64,000 bases of DNA from Cladophialophora immunda (lineage: Eukaryota; Ascomycota; Eurotiomycetes; Chaetothyriales; Herpotrichiellaceae), in contig NW_015622544.1 in the NCBI RefSeq assembly GCF_000835495.1, forward strand, positions 3,314,855 to 3,378,854, in the 5' to 3' direction. Below, piece by piece: positions 11,595 to 22,710 of this stretch (the first letter of the stretch is position 1; each line of letters opens with the position of its first letter). The position numbers and the translations under genes were made by a program. Below the pieces are notes generated by a model, which saw only the letters and a program-made list of their open reading frames with translations, was not told the DNA's origin and searched no databases.

Positions 11595-12433
11595 GGCTGA
11601 AGCAGGGCTCGAATGTCAGTCGGTGTGAGGCACGAGTTTCTGTATACCAATAAAGGGTCTGCCCATTATTTCAAGCGGGAGAAAAACATGGCTTTATGAG
11701 TCTCGTCTGTTTCGGGTTATAGCAGCAGTACCCGCTTTTACAGCCCCCAGGCCTCTCCAGGAAAGCGGAGAAGCCGGGGAAAGGATGTATCGGTAGCTGG
11801 AGGGATGGTAGGGAGTAGCCGAACCAACACTATCACGGCCCGACTAGCGAGCCTGCCCGGATCCCAATGGGGATCTGGGCTCCCTCGGTATGGGTGGTCA
11901 TGTCGTGGTCGATCAGCGTTGCCGACGCCTTTGCAGACAGCCGTCTGGGGGCAATCCCTCGGCTATGGGCAGATCCAGGAAGCAGACAGGCCGCTACCTC
12001 GCGGCAAGCCGAAGATGGTAGCCGGCCGCTCAGCGAAACTTGGAGCATTGCAAAGGAATGAGGCTTTTGAAGAGCGTGAACGGAAGAGAGGATGGTGCTA
12101 GAGGGGGCAGACAAATAGGGGTTGTCATAGATGAGCTGCTATCTGCTGCTGCTGGCCAATCAAACAACAGAACACGAGATTTATGGGTCTATCCGGAACT
12201 GTATACCGAGTACGTTAGGGCCAACTCAAAGTTGTCGCCCTTGGACACTCCTCGAGTCCTTAAGTCATCGAGCACCTACTACACCAGAGCATAGGCCCTT
12301 GTGCGAGACTCATGCTGTTGGATTAAAACACAAACAACAGAACAGAGAGCTCAACGTTCATGTGCCCATCATCTCACTCATCCAAATGTGTACTGGTGCT
12401 GCTGATTTCTCTAAATGTATATATCTCGACCTT
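11595..12433. other. Intergenic upstream of the MFS transporter
   Basis: About 840 bases between the transporter start (-) and the second BVMO stop (-). No supported coding frame. It contains the inverted repeat listed separately. Confidence 0.5.
11855..11880. repeat. Inverted repeat, possible operator or hairpin
   Basis: Two 11-base arms, GCCCGGATCCC and GGGATCTGGGC, are separated by four bases and pair with a single G-T position. It lies about 260 bp upstream of the transporter ATG. A dyad of this size could bind a dimeric regulator; no regulator is assigned. Confidence 0.4.
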
Positions 12434-14371
12434 CTAGTCTCCAAGATAATGGACCTCCAAACCTTCAAAGTGGTCATCAGCCCTCCACTTCCTAGTCAAC
12501 TCAAAGAACGCCGGTGACCCTGCGCCATAGATGACGTTTCGCTGGGACTTCAAGTCGTCGAACTCGCCTTCGTTGTTGTAGTAACCGGGCGTGCAGTCCT
12601 CGAGGAATTTCCGGCGAGGTGCCGCCAGGTCGACGCAGACCTGGACCCAGGCGTCCTCGGCCGCGGCGGTGGGCTCCAGGGTGCGGACCTTCTTGTCACA
12701 GGCACGTCGGACCACGTAGGCGAAATGCTTGGCCTGTTCGGCGGTCGCGTGGAGGAAGTTGGGCGACACGGCGGCCTGGACGCTGTTGACGAAGAAGCAG
12801 TTGGGGAACCCGCGACTGGTCCAGCCGTGGAATGTCTGGAACCCGTTCTTCCACTTTTCGGTCGTCGTGATCCCGTCTCGCCCGTAGATCTCCATCCCCG
12901 TCCGTTGAGCCCAGTCGGTCGCGAGCTCGAACCCGGTGGCGTAGATCAGACAGTCGATTTCGTAGACGACGCCGTTCGCCATCAAGCCTTCGGGGGTGAT
13001 TCTGTCGATTCCGTTTCCCTTGGTGTCTACCAGCTTCACGTTGGGCCGGTTGAAGGTCTGAAGGTACTGGTCGTGGAAGCACGGCCGCTTGCACATCTGG
13101 TTGTACCATGGCTTAAGGGCCTCCGCGGTCTGCTTGTCCTTTACGATGCTGTCGACGCGAGCACGGATGGACTCCATCTTTTGATAGTCCGCCAGCTGAA
13201 TCTTCGCCGCAATCTGGGCAGGATCCAGGGTGCCCGATTCGTTTCCGGTTTGGCGTGGCCACAGGTTCCTCAAGATATCCGTCCAGCCGTCGGCGACCAA
13301 GTCTTCCTCGACATACCCCCCAGCGATAACGGTGTCGAAGTTGTCCATTCGTGCCTGGTGCCATCCTTTCGGGAGGGACTTGGCCCACGAGGGATCCGTC
13401 GGGCGGTTATTCCGGACGTCGATACTCGACGGGGTACGCTGAAAGACGTAAAGCTGTTTGGCGGTAGCACCGACATGGGGCACAATTTGTACCGCTGTCG
13501 CGCCGGTCCCAATAATCCCAACTCGTTTGTCCGCGAGCTTCGTTAGGCCTCCTCGATTATGACCTCCGGTATAGTCGTAATCCCAGCGAGATGAGTGGAA
13601 TACATGACCTTCGAAGGAGTCTATGCCTTCGACACCTGGTAGCTTTGGCCTGTGAAGAGGTCCTGCTGCCGGTATAATGAAACGAGTAGAGATAGTATCG
13701 GCTCGATTTGTTTGGACATCCCAGCGAGTCGTTGTCTCGTTCCACTGGAGTTTCAGGGTCTCAGTTTGAAAAATAGTTTTCTCGTACAAACCGTAGTGAG
13801 TTCCAATCCGGTGTGCGTGCTCGAGCAGCTCAGACGCGTGAGTGTATTTCTCCGAAGGCACATAGTTGGTCTCCTCAAGTAGCGGCATGTACACATATGC
13901 TTCGATATCACACTGTGCTCCGGGATATCGATTCCAGTACCTAAGAATGTTCAGTTCCGCTGTGTTGACGGGTTTCTAACGAACGAGGTCGTACCATGTA
14001 CCCCCGAAATCACCTCCCTTTTCGATAATTCGGAAATTGGTGATGCCCTGTTCTAGTAGTCGCACGGCGCACAGGAGACCGCCAAATCCTCCTCCGATAA
14101 TGATCACATCTGTGTCCAGTTCAATCGGATCACGCGTGAAGCCTGGTTTGACGTATGGATCGTCCAAGAACTTTTCGGCCGCCTTGCTCGACGGTTGGAT
14201 GATGGTGTACTGGTTGATTCCACCGTTCTTGAGTCGCTTGTCGCGCTCTTCCTGGTATTTCCTTTTGAGCGCGTCAAAATCTAATTCAACTTTCTCCGGC
14301 TCCGTCAAGCTCCGATGCTCCAGAAGTGCAGCACTTTGCGGTTCAATGGATTGTTGGACTGCGACAGACAT
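12434..14371 (-). CDS. Baeyer-Villiger monooxygenase (second copy)
   Basis: Two exons on the minus strand, 14371-13995 and 13940-12434, give 627 aa; the 54-nt intron (GTACGA..TTCTTAG) splits the Trp codon of GGTWYWNRYPG. The FAD motif GGGFGG lies near residue 95, the BVMO fingerprint FEGHVFHSSRWD near residue 235 and the NADPH motif GTGATAVQ about 35 residues later. It shares the N-terminal signature YQEERDKRLKNGG with the first BVMO, so both belong to the same long-N-terminus subgroup. They differ in intron content and in much of their sequence, so they are not a recent tandem duplicate. It is transcribed in the same direction as the SDR and transporter beside it, compatible with co-regulation. 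Confidence 0.93.
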
Positions 14372-15356
14372 GGCGGTGATATTTCGCAGTTATTTGGGAA
14401 ATAGGGGCACGAATAGAGACTGTTGTAAATGTGATTGTATGGTGTAGAGTCATGGGCTTTATCTGTACATACCAATACAATATCTCGGGCAACAGGTACA
14501 TTGATGATATCGGTGGAGTATGTCCTCGGTTTCCTAGAATGGACACCCATGATTTGAGTCCCTCGGATCATTCACCTGTATGCAAAGCTATTCGGCCTTT
14601 GCTGAGACCTCAGAATGAAGATTCAAGGGTCCACTGCAAGGCATTCGGGGTGTAAAAGAAAGCCGAGGTAGAGTGCGCTGTGAACGATTTGCGTATGCAG
14701 CGAAAATTCACTACTGTGAAATTACCAGGCATTCAACTTTGGCCGTCGGTTGGCAGCAGTGCCGGACTGCAACCTGGAGGACAAGATCCATGCGTGTCGA
14801 GGACGACGATTCACAGACGGAAAATTTCACTAGAGTCTCAAGTAATTGACTCCTTTTAAGCCACATGTTGAGATTACCACAGGATTCCCGCCACTGTCAC
14901 AGTATCAGGGTGCAGACTGCGAGTAATTCCGTACCTTAGTAGTCTACTCCAAGGTGTCTGTATCCGAAGTGACATACTCAGCCGGATGGCCTTACAATGC
15001 ATCCGAGAGACAGGACAACTCTGCATCATAAGAGCAGATGGGGAGGGTGGTTAACACCAGCCAGGAGCTCTGGATGGTATAGATATAAAGAAAAGTCTTC
15101 GCTCAAAGAGAATACAGACATGCATAGCCGCCCACGCGCATAAGAGAGCCGCTAGCCCAACGATAGTCTCAGTCGGCCTCTTCCGGGACAGGCGCAGAGT
15201 GAGGCTGTGAGATATTTTGGATTTCCGTCTGCGTTCATGGCTGCATGCGACGAGGCTGTATTCACTGAATGAACAACCCTCCGCTCTGTTGCCATATAAT
15301 CTCTGCTTGATGCCAAATAATACGAACCCCACTGGCCCAATTGTACCTTCGCCTCC
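14372..15356. other. Intergenic, promoter of the second BVMO
   Basis: About 1 kb between the BVMO start and the SDR stop, both on the minus strand. Short open frames on both strands show no domain or family resemblance. Confidence 0.5.
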
Positions 15357-16174
15357 TCATATAGAGCCACCGTTGATCGGAATGGTCTGTCCATTTACAT
15401 AGCTGGAATCCTCACCGAGGAGGAACGCAATCACCTTGGCGATTTCTGAAGGCTGTGCGAATCGTCCTGCGGGAGGAGGTTTCATGTCTTCATTGAAGTC
15501 CTTTTTCCTTTGCGCAAACCATATCTTGACCCCCTCCGTCTCAGTTACGGCTGTCAAGAGTTAGCATTTTGTGGGTACGCCAAAGGGGTCAGGATGCCCC
15601 TACACGGTGCCACAGCGTTGATCCGTATACCAAGAGGGGCAAAATCTTTGCTCCATGCCTTGACCAGCCCGACAGAAGCATGTTTTGTCGCCGTGTAGAC
15701 AGCCAAGTTGTTCCACCCAAGAAGTCCGGACATGCTTGCCACGTTGACGATGGTGCCCCTGGTCCCCCACTGGCCCTTGGGTTCCTGCTTCTCCATGATT
15801 TGCAGCGCTTGTGTGCCATAATTCCAGGTGCCTCGCAGATTCACATCCACGATCTTGTCAAAAGTTTCGTCTGTCGCAATAGGTCCTTCGGCGGGCCCTA
15901 TTCCAGCGTTATTGACCAAGCTATCGAGACGCCCCGACTTCTGTACGACTTCGTCCAAGAACTTGACGCAGGCCTCCCGGCTGGCCACGTCGATGCCTCC
16001 ATGAAACAGTACTTTTCCTGCTTGGACCAAAGCCTCGAGCTTAGCGGGAACGTCCTTGGTCAGCTCGGCGATCCACACCGTGGCCCCTCGACTGCAGAGT
16101 TCAACCGTGGTGGCAAGGCCGATCCCAGATCCACCCCCGGTGATGGCTATATTGTATCCTTCCAAGGAACTCAT
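15357..16174 (-). CDS. Short-chain dehydrogenase/reductase
   Basis: Two exons on the minus strand, 16174-15604 and 15550-15357, give 254 aa, the normal size of a classical SDR. The nucleotide-binding motif GGGSGIG is at residues 13-19, the structural NNAG follows near residue 88, the catalytic Ser lies in NVASMSG, and the catalytic Tyr and Lys in YTATK near residue 160. The C-terminus [12 protein letters not shown] is typical. Such enzymes interconvert alcohols and ketones with NAD(P)H. Next to two BVMOs it could supply the ketone by oxidising an alcohol. The splice joins NAVAPS to VTETEG with donor GTAGGG, which is weak, so that junction is the least certain part of the model. Confidence 0.9.
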
Positions 16175-17100
16175 GGTCAGTGTTCAATGTCGACAGTCAC
16201 TAACACCGTTGGTCGCCGTCGTAGACGACAACAGGGTTTAGCCTCGACTGACATTTATGGAAAAGCAATGTCCCGATGTGGAAGTTGGTAACCTCGGCAA
16301 TCCATGCGAAATAGAAAACTGGACTGCCTCATGCAAAGAATTCGCGTTCTTGGCCCCGAGGTAATCTCATACCGGACACAGGCGCATCAATTGGTAACGA
16401 GAACAGGTCGACCTGCTCTGGCTCGTCCATGCCGAATGCGACACGGGTAGGAATAATGAATGCCGGAGTCGTTCGCCGGGTTGGATCGACTGAAGAGTAT
16501 TTCCACTAGGTCTGATCAGCCCCGGCTGCGATCCTGAAATGGAGCTTAGCTGAGAGACCAATCAGCAGTCGGTCCACTCGGTTCATCCATGTATTACAAC
16601 GCAGGCATGCTATCCTCATCCGAAATTTCGCATCCGAAGCCGATGCCCCAAGGATATATGCCCTATTTTTTGAGCGATGTCATTCTGGTATCCTTCGTCG
16701 AATTCGGCCCTTCTACATCCATGAAAACCAGTTCCGGCATAGCACCTAAAATATCTTGGGCGGTGGACGGATGTTTTCAACCTGGCGCCGTAGCCGATCA
16801 CGTAGCTGCGCCGCCTCTTTGGATCACCAATGTGAGTTCTATTCGCCAAATGTCAGGACTAGGAATTGGATGGCTAAGGCTGGCTGGTTATAGATGGGAA
16901 GTCTCCTGTTCACATAGAACCCTCGTGGTAATTCATCTTCGTCACCGCCAACATACAGGGGTAAAGGGAAGCCTCTGTCTAGATTTGTCCTGACACCCAG
17001 GAGCAAGGGCCGCCCTCACGTGGATACAGACAGAGCCTCTTGACCGATATTCCTTGTCGATGGCTTCACATTAACCCCGCCACATGTTTTGAATCAGCAC
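16175..17100. other. Intergenic with possible gene relic
   Basis: About 930 bases between the SDR start and the stop of the rhodopsin-fold gene. No intact gene is seen. Part of it (16616-17015) reads like decayed protein-coding sequence and is listed separately. Confidence 0.4.
16616..17015 (-). pseudogene. Possible decayed coding relic, unidentified
   Basis: On the minus strand an open stretch, 17015-16842, contains protein-like text such as FPLPLYVGGDEDELPRGFYV, then meets a stop. An overlapping minus frame down to 16616 continues with text such as GDPKRRRSYVIGYG and YFRCYAGTGFHGCRRAEF. The two would join by a single frame change near 16850. No start codon, splice pair or full domain is seen, and no family is recognised. 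It may be a frameshifted remnant or chance. The plus-strand frame 16589-16993 over the same bases is also open, which weakens the case. Confidence 0.2.
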
Positions 17101-18564
17101 CTAACTTTGCAAGCCAAAGTCAAATGTCCCGTTGCGAGGCTTCCTGTCAGCCAAATCTTTCGTTATTTCCGCCTCCTCATACTCCAGCGTGACCTTTGTC
17201 GTCTTCATGATCCCTGCACCCGATTCCAGGATCTGTTCTTCATCACTTGCCGCATCACTGTACGGACCCCTCGGGCGTCCGGCGCGGTTGTTCATTGGGA
17301 TAGCGGCACCCCTCCCACTCGATTTTTGGGCGTTCCCGTGGTAGTAGCCATCGGATTTGGCGGAGGACGATTTCATTCCGAATATCTGTGGGAGGAGTCG
17401 CTGCAGTGGAGTTTTCAGGAGGGGGAGGGAGGCACAGATGATGGACACATCGACCTCAAGGAACGTCCAGCTGTTGGATTCCGCTTGGTAGTCTTTATAT
17501 GGATATCTGTTAGGCGTGGGTCTTCCAATGACGGCTGTTTGGTGTAGAGAGGCTTTGCACTTACAAACTGAGTCTTTCTGAGAGGTAGTCGGACCAAGCA
17601 TAACACATCGGATAATGGTACAAGCCATGACGCTGGATTCAAAATGATCAGCACAGATGTCCGGACCAGCTGCCTGACCGGACAGCAAAACCTACAAGAC
17701 CCCCAGACTGAAGACAAAGATCAACCCCAGCTTCTGCGACAACGGCAATTTCAGTCTGACGATTTGATTGACCGGCATAGCGATGAGAACCAGGTCCGCG
17801 ACAATGGTCAACACCGAGTTCGCGTACCATAGTTTGCCGATATCGATGCAGTGGCCGGGCAGCGTTTTCTTCCAAGCCTTTTCGATCGGACTAGACAACA
17901 TTAAGGACGGGCCCTTCTTCATTGTGGGAAATTTTACACTTACTCGCATTGCCAGATACTCGTGCAAACCGCTGCCGTGCAGTACGCCACCACGTACCCG
18001 ATCACACTCCAAGCCAGGATCTTGAATTTTCTGGTCGGAAAGATTCTGAGGTATAGAAGCACAATGGTGATTTTTGTCATTCCGTTGGCGAATTTGTACA
18101 GAAGCTGGGCGACCCAAAGCCACTAGAAGACAGCAAATCAGCATGAGGGGGTGCGCCAACGAGGTGATGGGGTGAGAACAGAATCCCACCTCAAAAGCCA
18201 GGACTTTATTGTGTGCGTCGAGCTGTTTCGTGTGCAGTCCCATGCCGTAGTAGACCTCTGGAACAAAATGTCAGTCTGTCGCGGGCTGCTTAGGGGATAC
18301 CCATACCCATATTGAAACAGACTGTCATCCCAATCGCCAGCGCCTGTTACTCTCAGTATCGTTTCAAAGCAAAGACGGGGGGAACACAGCTCAGACCAGA
18401 GATATAATCAGCGTATAGTCATCCCAGCCAGTCCGTCGATGGACCAGAAAGCGCACAAGCAGTCGGCAAATGACGAGGAATCCGGCAATGGTGCACATGA
18501 TAATGCTAACGTGTGCCAGCCGCTGGCCATGGGGATTGGGAGGCAGCCCAGCCGCCGTCTTCAT
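17101..18564 (-). CDS. Fungal rhodopsin-fold (SAT4/PTH11-like) membrane protein
   Basis: Seven exons on the minus strand, 18564-18397, 18343-18307, 18257-18190, 18122-17944, 17890-17696, 17632-17565 and 17492-17101, give 368 aa with consistent phase. The layout is seven hydrophobic segments followed by a polar cytoplasmic tail. Family marks include RTGWDDYTLI after helix 2, WLWVAQLLYKFANGMTKITI in the middle, a Cys-bearing loop CTSIWQCD, ADLVLIAMPV, and FLEVDVSIICASLPLL in the last helix. The family is large in filamentous ascomycetes; a few members are PTH11-type sensors and most have no known role. One donor (GTCTGA) and one acceptor (ATATAAAG) are weak, and the second donor could shift by six bases in frame. 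It follows the SDR on the same strand. Confidence 0.82.
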
Positions 18565-20254
18565 CTCGATCTTGCTTGATCGCAGCGTATAAATGAGCGT
18601 CGCGATTCATGGAATCGTGAAAGGCCTCGAAGAAATTCGAGACAGGTTGCAGGCTCGCATATGAGTCGAGAAGCATCGGGTCTCGTCTGTCTTGACCACT
18701 TGCCACCATCGCTCCCTCGAAATCGAGCCGAGGGCCTAGAAAGATTGCCTCTACGAGACACAGTGGTCAGTGGTAGTGACTAGCTTGGAACGGGGTAGCT
18801 TGGGACCTGTAGGTACTAGCTAGGCACTGCAGGCTTTGAAATGGACGATCACTCCTCGAGAAGCACCGTTTCCACTACTAGAAGGCAGAGTCGTCCTCCA
18901 TGTCGCAGGGGATTTTTTGGTTCAGGCCGGCCCAACCTACTAGGCTAGTCATACAGGCTGGCCCGTTTCGAACACCTGCAGCGCCGTTGCCAGCCATCAG
19001 GGAGTGCTCACTCCGAGCAGCCTTCCACTTTCGCAGGCTAAAATTCACTGAAGGCGGCAGGGAAGTCATGGATCATTATATCTGATAGTTGAACATCCTC
19101 AAGTTGACGCACCGTCAGCACGACCCCAACTGCTCGGTCAACAGGCTTATGATCTGCCACAAATACCTGACAAAACTTTATTGTATCAGGCGACTCGAGA
19201 CCAGCCAAGAAACGGGTTGCATGCCCGATTGAAACGCACCGGAGGCCTTTCCCTGCATGAACTTCCGCGCGGCAAAGGGCCTTACTTCCCCTGTGAAGAG
19301 CCCTTGTCTCCAGCTCGCATTTTCTATGGTGTCGCAATCGCCCAAGGTGGACCTCAAAAACGCCCCCTGGCGCTGTCGGGCAGCAAAGAGCGTCTGGGGG
19401 ATCACCAACGGGCCGCGAAGAGGATCTTCAAGGCGCCTGCTCTGGCCGGTCTGATCTGTGTCGGACTCACATGTTTGCGAAATCACTTGGGGCCATAAGG
19501 CAAGCTTGTCGACAATGGAGGGAAAGCTCGGTCTCACGACTGCCAGGTTGTCCCCTGCGTTTGGCTATGGCTTAGTCGTACGTAGGGAGGCTTCATTCAC
19601 GCCTCGGCCGTGAGTTGGAACCAAGGATAAGTCACGAAGATCTTTTCCAGACTCATTGAAAGGAAGATTATTAGTGCTATACTAGCCTTGCACCGCTCTG
19701 TCAAATATCCTTGTAGAAGTCTGTGTGGTGCAGTATCAGGAGATGATTTACAGTTAGCTGGAGCAACTAAGCTGCCGGGATGGCATCCGCGCAGGGCTTG
19801 CCTAGATGTGGTGTATAGGCCGCCTATCCTTGTGCTTTAGTTCCACGGAGCTCGGGCTTGACCCCTTTTCAAAACGAGCTGCTTTCCTGCTCTTGTTCCA
19901 GCCCCAATTCCAGTCCCCTCAGTCTGATAGCCTGGTATACCTGTTTTGACAATTTAGCTCGACTTCCCCAAGCGGGGAAACAGGGGCAGAGCCAGGAACC
20001 AGGAGCCAACACACTCCACTTCACTTCCCTAATCTCCGATTTCGCAACTCGTTCGAGGTCCAGGCCCAGCACAACATGTTCCACGTGAAGGGGTTTTCGT
20101 AGTCAAGGTATTGGGAACTTTTCTCCATTCCGTCAACATGGACAGTTGGCATTAAACTATGATGTATTATGTATAAAGTCTGCGCCACAAACGGTAATCT
20201 ATGTCTATAAGAAACGCAGCCTCTGCAACGTCGAATTGAATCATCCTAGTTACT
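18565..20254. other. Long intergenic stretch, no gene seen
   Basis: 1.7 kb with only short chance frames on both strands and no recognisable domain, tRNA or repeat. The part next to 18564 should hold the promoter of the rhodopsin-fold gene. Confidence 0.5.
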
Positions 20255-21413
20255 TCAGCATTTGCTGGACGGCGTATATGAGACCAGAGAGCTCAATGCT
20301 TCATCCAGGAGAGAGTAGTCGATGAGCTGACCCGTTCCCGGAATGATGGCATCTGCATAGCTGAAGCCTGTAGGCACCGACGAGAAGCCGCCGAACTGAC
20401 TCCGGACATCAATCACATTCAATATGCCTTGACGGTTGACCGTGAAATTTCCGCCTGGAGATGACGTCTCGCCGGTCAATGGGTCTGTCGCAGAATTGTA
20501 CGCAGAAGTGGCTGCGGCCGTTGATACGTTGAGCTGCTTCGCGATCGAGTTGATCGAACACGTTTTGTGGGAAGGGCTCGCTAGGTACTTGTTTGCTGCG
20601 TACATTGCTGATGTAAACTTCCTCGCAAGCGCACGCTGCGTGGAGTTGTTGAGAGCATCCTCTCGGATGGTAAATGCCGAGGAAGTGAATGGTTGGATGA
20701 AGTCGACAATTGAAGCCAGAATATTAGGCCGTTGTGCAGCAGGGAGGACGCTTCCTTCGCTTGTGAAGGGATACGTAAAGATTGTGGCGTAGACGGGAGT
20801 ACCATCAGGAAGAGAACCGTTGACAAGGTCGGCATATCGGATCACTGTCGAACCAACAACCTGAAAACAAGGTCAGCACCAGTCAGGAATCGCAGGGGCT
20901 GGAACTTACTTGGAAGGTATAGTCGCCGTTCTCAAGATAAAGCCCATACAAAGCAAGAACTTTTCGAAGGATGTACGCGTATCCGCTCACGGGAGAATCC
21001 ACCATCAAGGCCTTGCCTTTGAGTTGACTAATAGAAGTGATGGAAGGGATCGATGCAATCGTCAGCTCCGGTCCGCCGTCGAGTTGACCCGTGACTGTGA
21101 GTGGCTGCTGCTGATTGAAGCGAAGGTTGACAGCGTTGTCGACAGTCCCCGTCATGATGTCGTATCCGCCATTAAGTAATTGGTTGTACCCATATGTCGA
21201 GTTTGGGACTTGAAGATAGGTGACATTGAGACCATAGGCTTGGAAGAATCCAAGTTGATTAGCCACTGAATAGGTGGCGGTTTGCGTGAACGCGCCGTAA
21301 TTGATGGGTTGGAGCTTTTTCGACAGCGAGTCGGTTGACACGTCAGTGGTGCTCGAGTTTTGCACCTGGGCGTAGGCGGCAACCGCTAGAGTAAGAATGT
21401 ATAAGATAGACAT
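20255..21413 (-). CDS. Secreted SsuA/THI5-like substrate-binding protein
   Basis: Two exons on the minus strand, 21413-20910 and 20860-20255, give 369 aa; the intron is GTAAGT..TTTTCAG, phase 0. The N-terminus MSILYILTLAVAAYA looks like a cleavable signal peptide. The mature part has the periplasmic-binding fold of the NMT1/SsuA group, with the early TATYSVANQLGFFQAYGL segment, GYNQLLNGGYDIMTGTVDNA, and a lobe ending in a DVRSQFGGF region. THI5 itself makes the pyrimidine of thiamine in the cytosol and carries a Cys-rich CCCFC motif. No such motif is seen here, and several Asn-x-Ser/Thr sites suggest passage through the secretory pathway. It is better described as a secreted binding protein of unknown ligand than as a thiamine enzyme. 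Confidence 0.85.
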
Positions 21414-22710
21414 GATGACACACAGGCGAAAAAGAATGAAGAATGAAGAATGAGAGCCTATGGCAACGTTGTTGGCCGACCTTTTTATGAAAGGAGGAGC
21501 TCGAGATTTCCACGTGGACCCGGCTCATGTACCACGCAGTCGGGCAGGGACATTGGATCCTCTTTGGCGATTTACCGACGTCCGAGATATGGCAAGGCAA
21601 ATGATAAGAAAGGAGACGATCAAGCTTTTGCTCGGCGAGGTCGCTAGAACAATGAACGAAGCTCGCACTACTTCCGCTGGTGTAAAGCTATGCTGGGGAG
21701 GGCAGTGATTGACATTTGTGAAGACTGCGCAACAGGATCGCTTACACGGCTAACGGCCGTCCGTCAATGCCAGGTACATAATTTCCAGGACAGAAGCTTC
21801 GTTAGCCAACAACGTGTTTTGATTGCGCTGAGGCTTGCATCGGCATTACCATACTATCGTCGTTTCGCAAAATGCTCCCTTCGATCTGTGAGAGTCTCAA
21901 AAGGGAGATTTGAAGAACCCACTCGGGCACTCCCCGAAATGACAAGCACAGTGCCTCACGAAGCCCACGTCGGGGGTCTTGACTTTATAACCCCAACTTG
22001 GAGCAGAGGAATGAAAGGCAAACAATCGACTTCGAGGAAGAGGGATTGTACAAGGAAGAGGGAAGGCGGGGTGTTCTCATGGCGGCATAAAAGCGGCGAC
22101 TAGCCAAGCCTCGCGCCATACCCGAAATATCCACGACACTAAACCCAAAATGGACTTAATGTCACGTCTAATTAATCACTGATTGCCCCCGGCAAATAGG
22201 GGTCCCATTGGCTTGCTCTCTTACGTACTCTGTACCTAGAGACGTACAACCTGCTTAAGAAGAGGCTATACGCGCGTGGAAGGTGCTGAACGCTGAAATT
22301 CGTTTACTTATGTGGTGATCAGGTGTGCTTGGAGGATTCAAGATGCAATACCGCCAACTGCCTCGGCAGCAGTTGCCTGAGGTAGGTTTCGGGGACCAGA
22401 ACCGACCTCAGGTGATGATTGCGAGAGCTCACTCCCGCCGCCTCCGCAAAAAGCATCTAATCAACCATATTTGCTCAAGCTCGGTATATCGGACCAGATC
22501 TGATGCCTTCTAGTTGTTTGCAGCCAGCCAGGTCTCGTGAACACTTCCGGGCTCTCCCATGGGCCGGATCCAACGATGGGTGCAAATTAAGAGGTAAGCA
22601 AAATTCTCGACATCACTGCAAGCCTGCGAAACACTCTGGGAGCGTGGAAACGCCTCTCGCGGACTCGCAATACAACAAAATGTGCTATCTTCCCTCAATG
22701 GATTAAAGAG
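21414..22710. other. Divergent intergenic, no gene seen
   Basis: 1.3 kb between the divergently transcribed THI5-like gene and the UGT. Only short frames without recognisable domains are present. It should carry both promoters. Confidence 0.5.
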
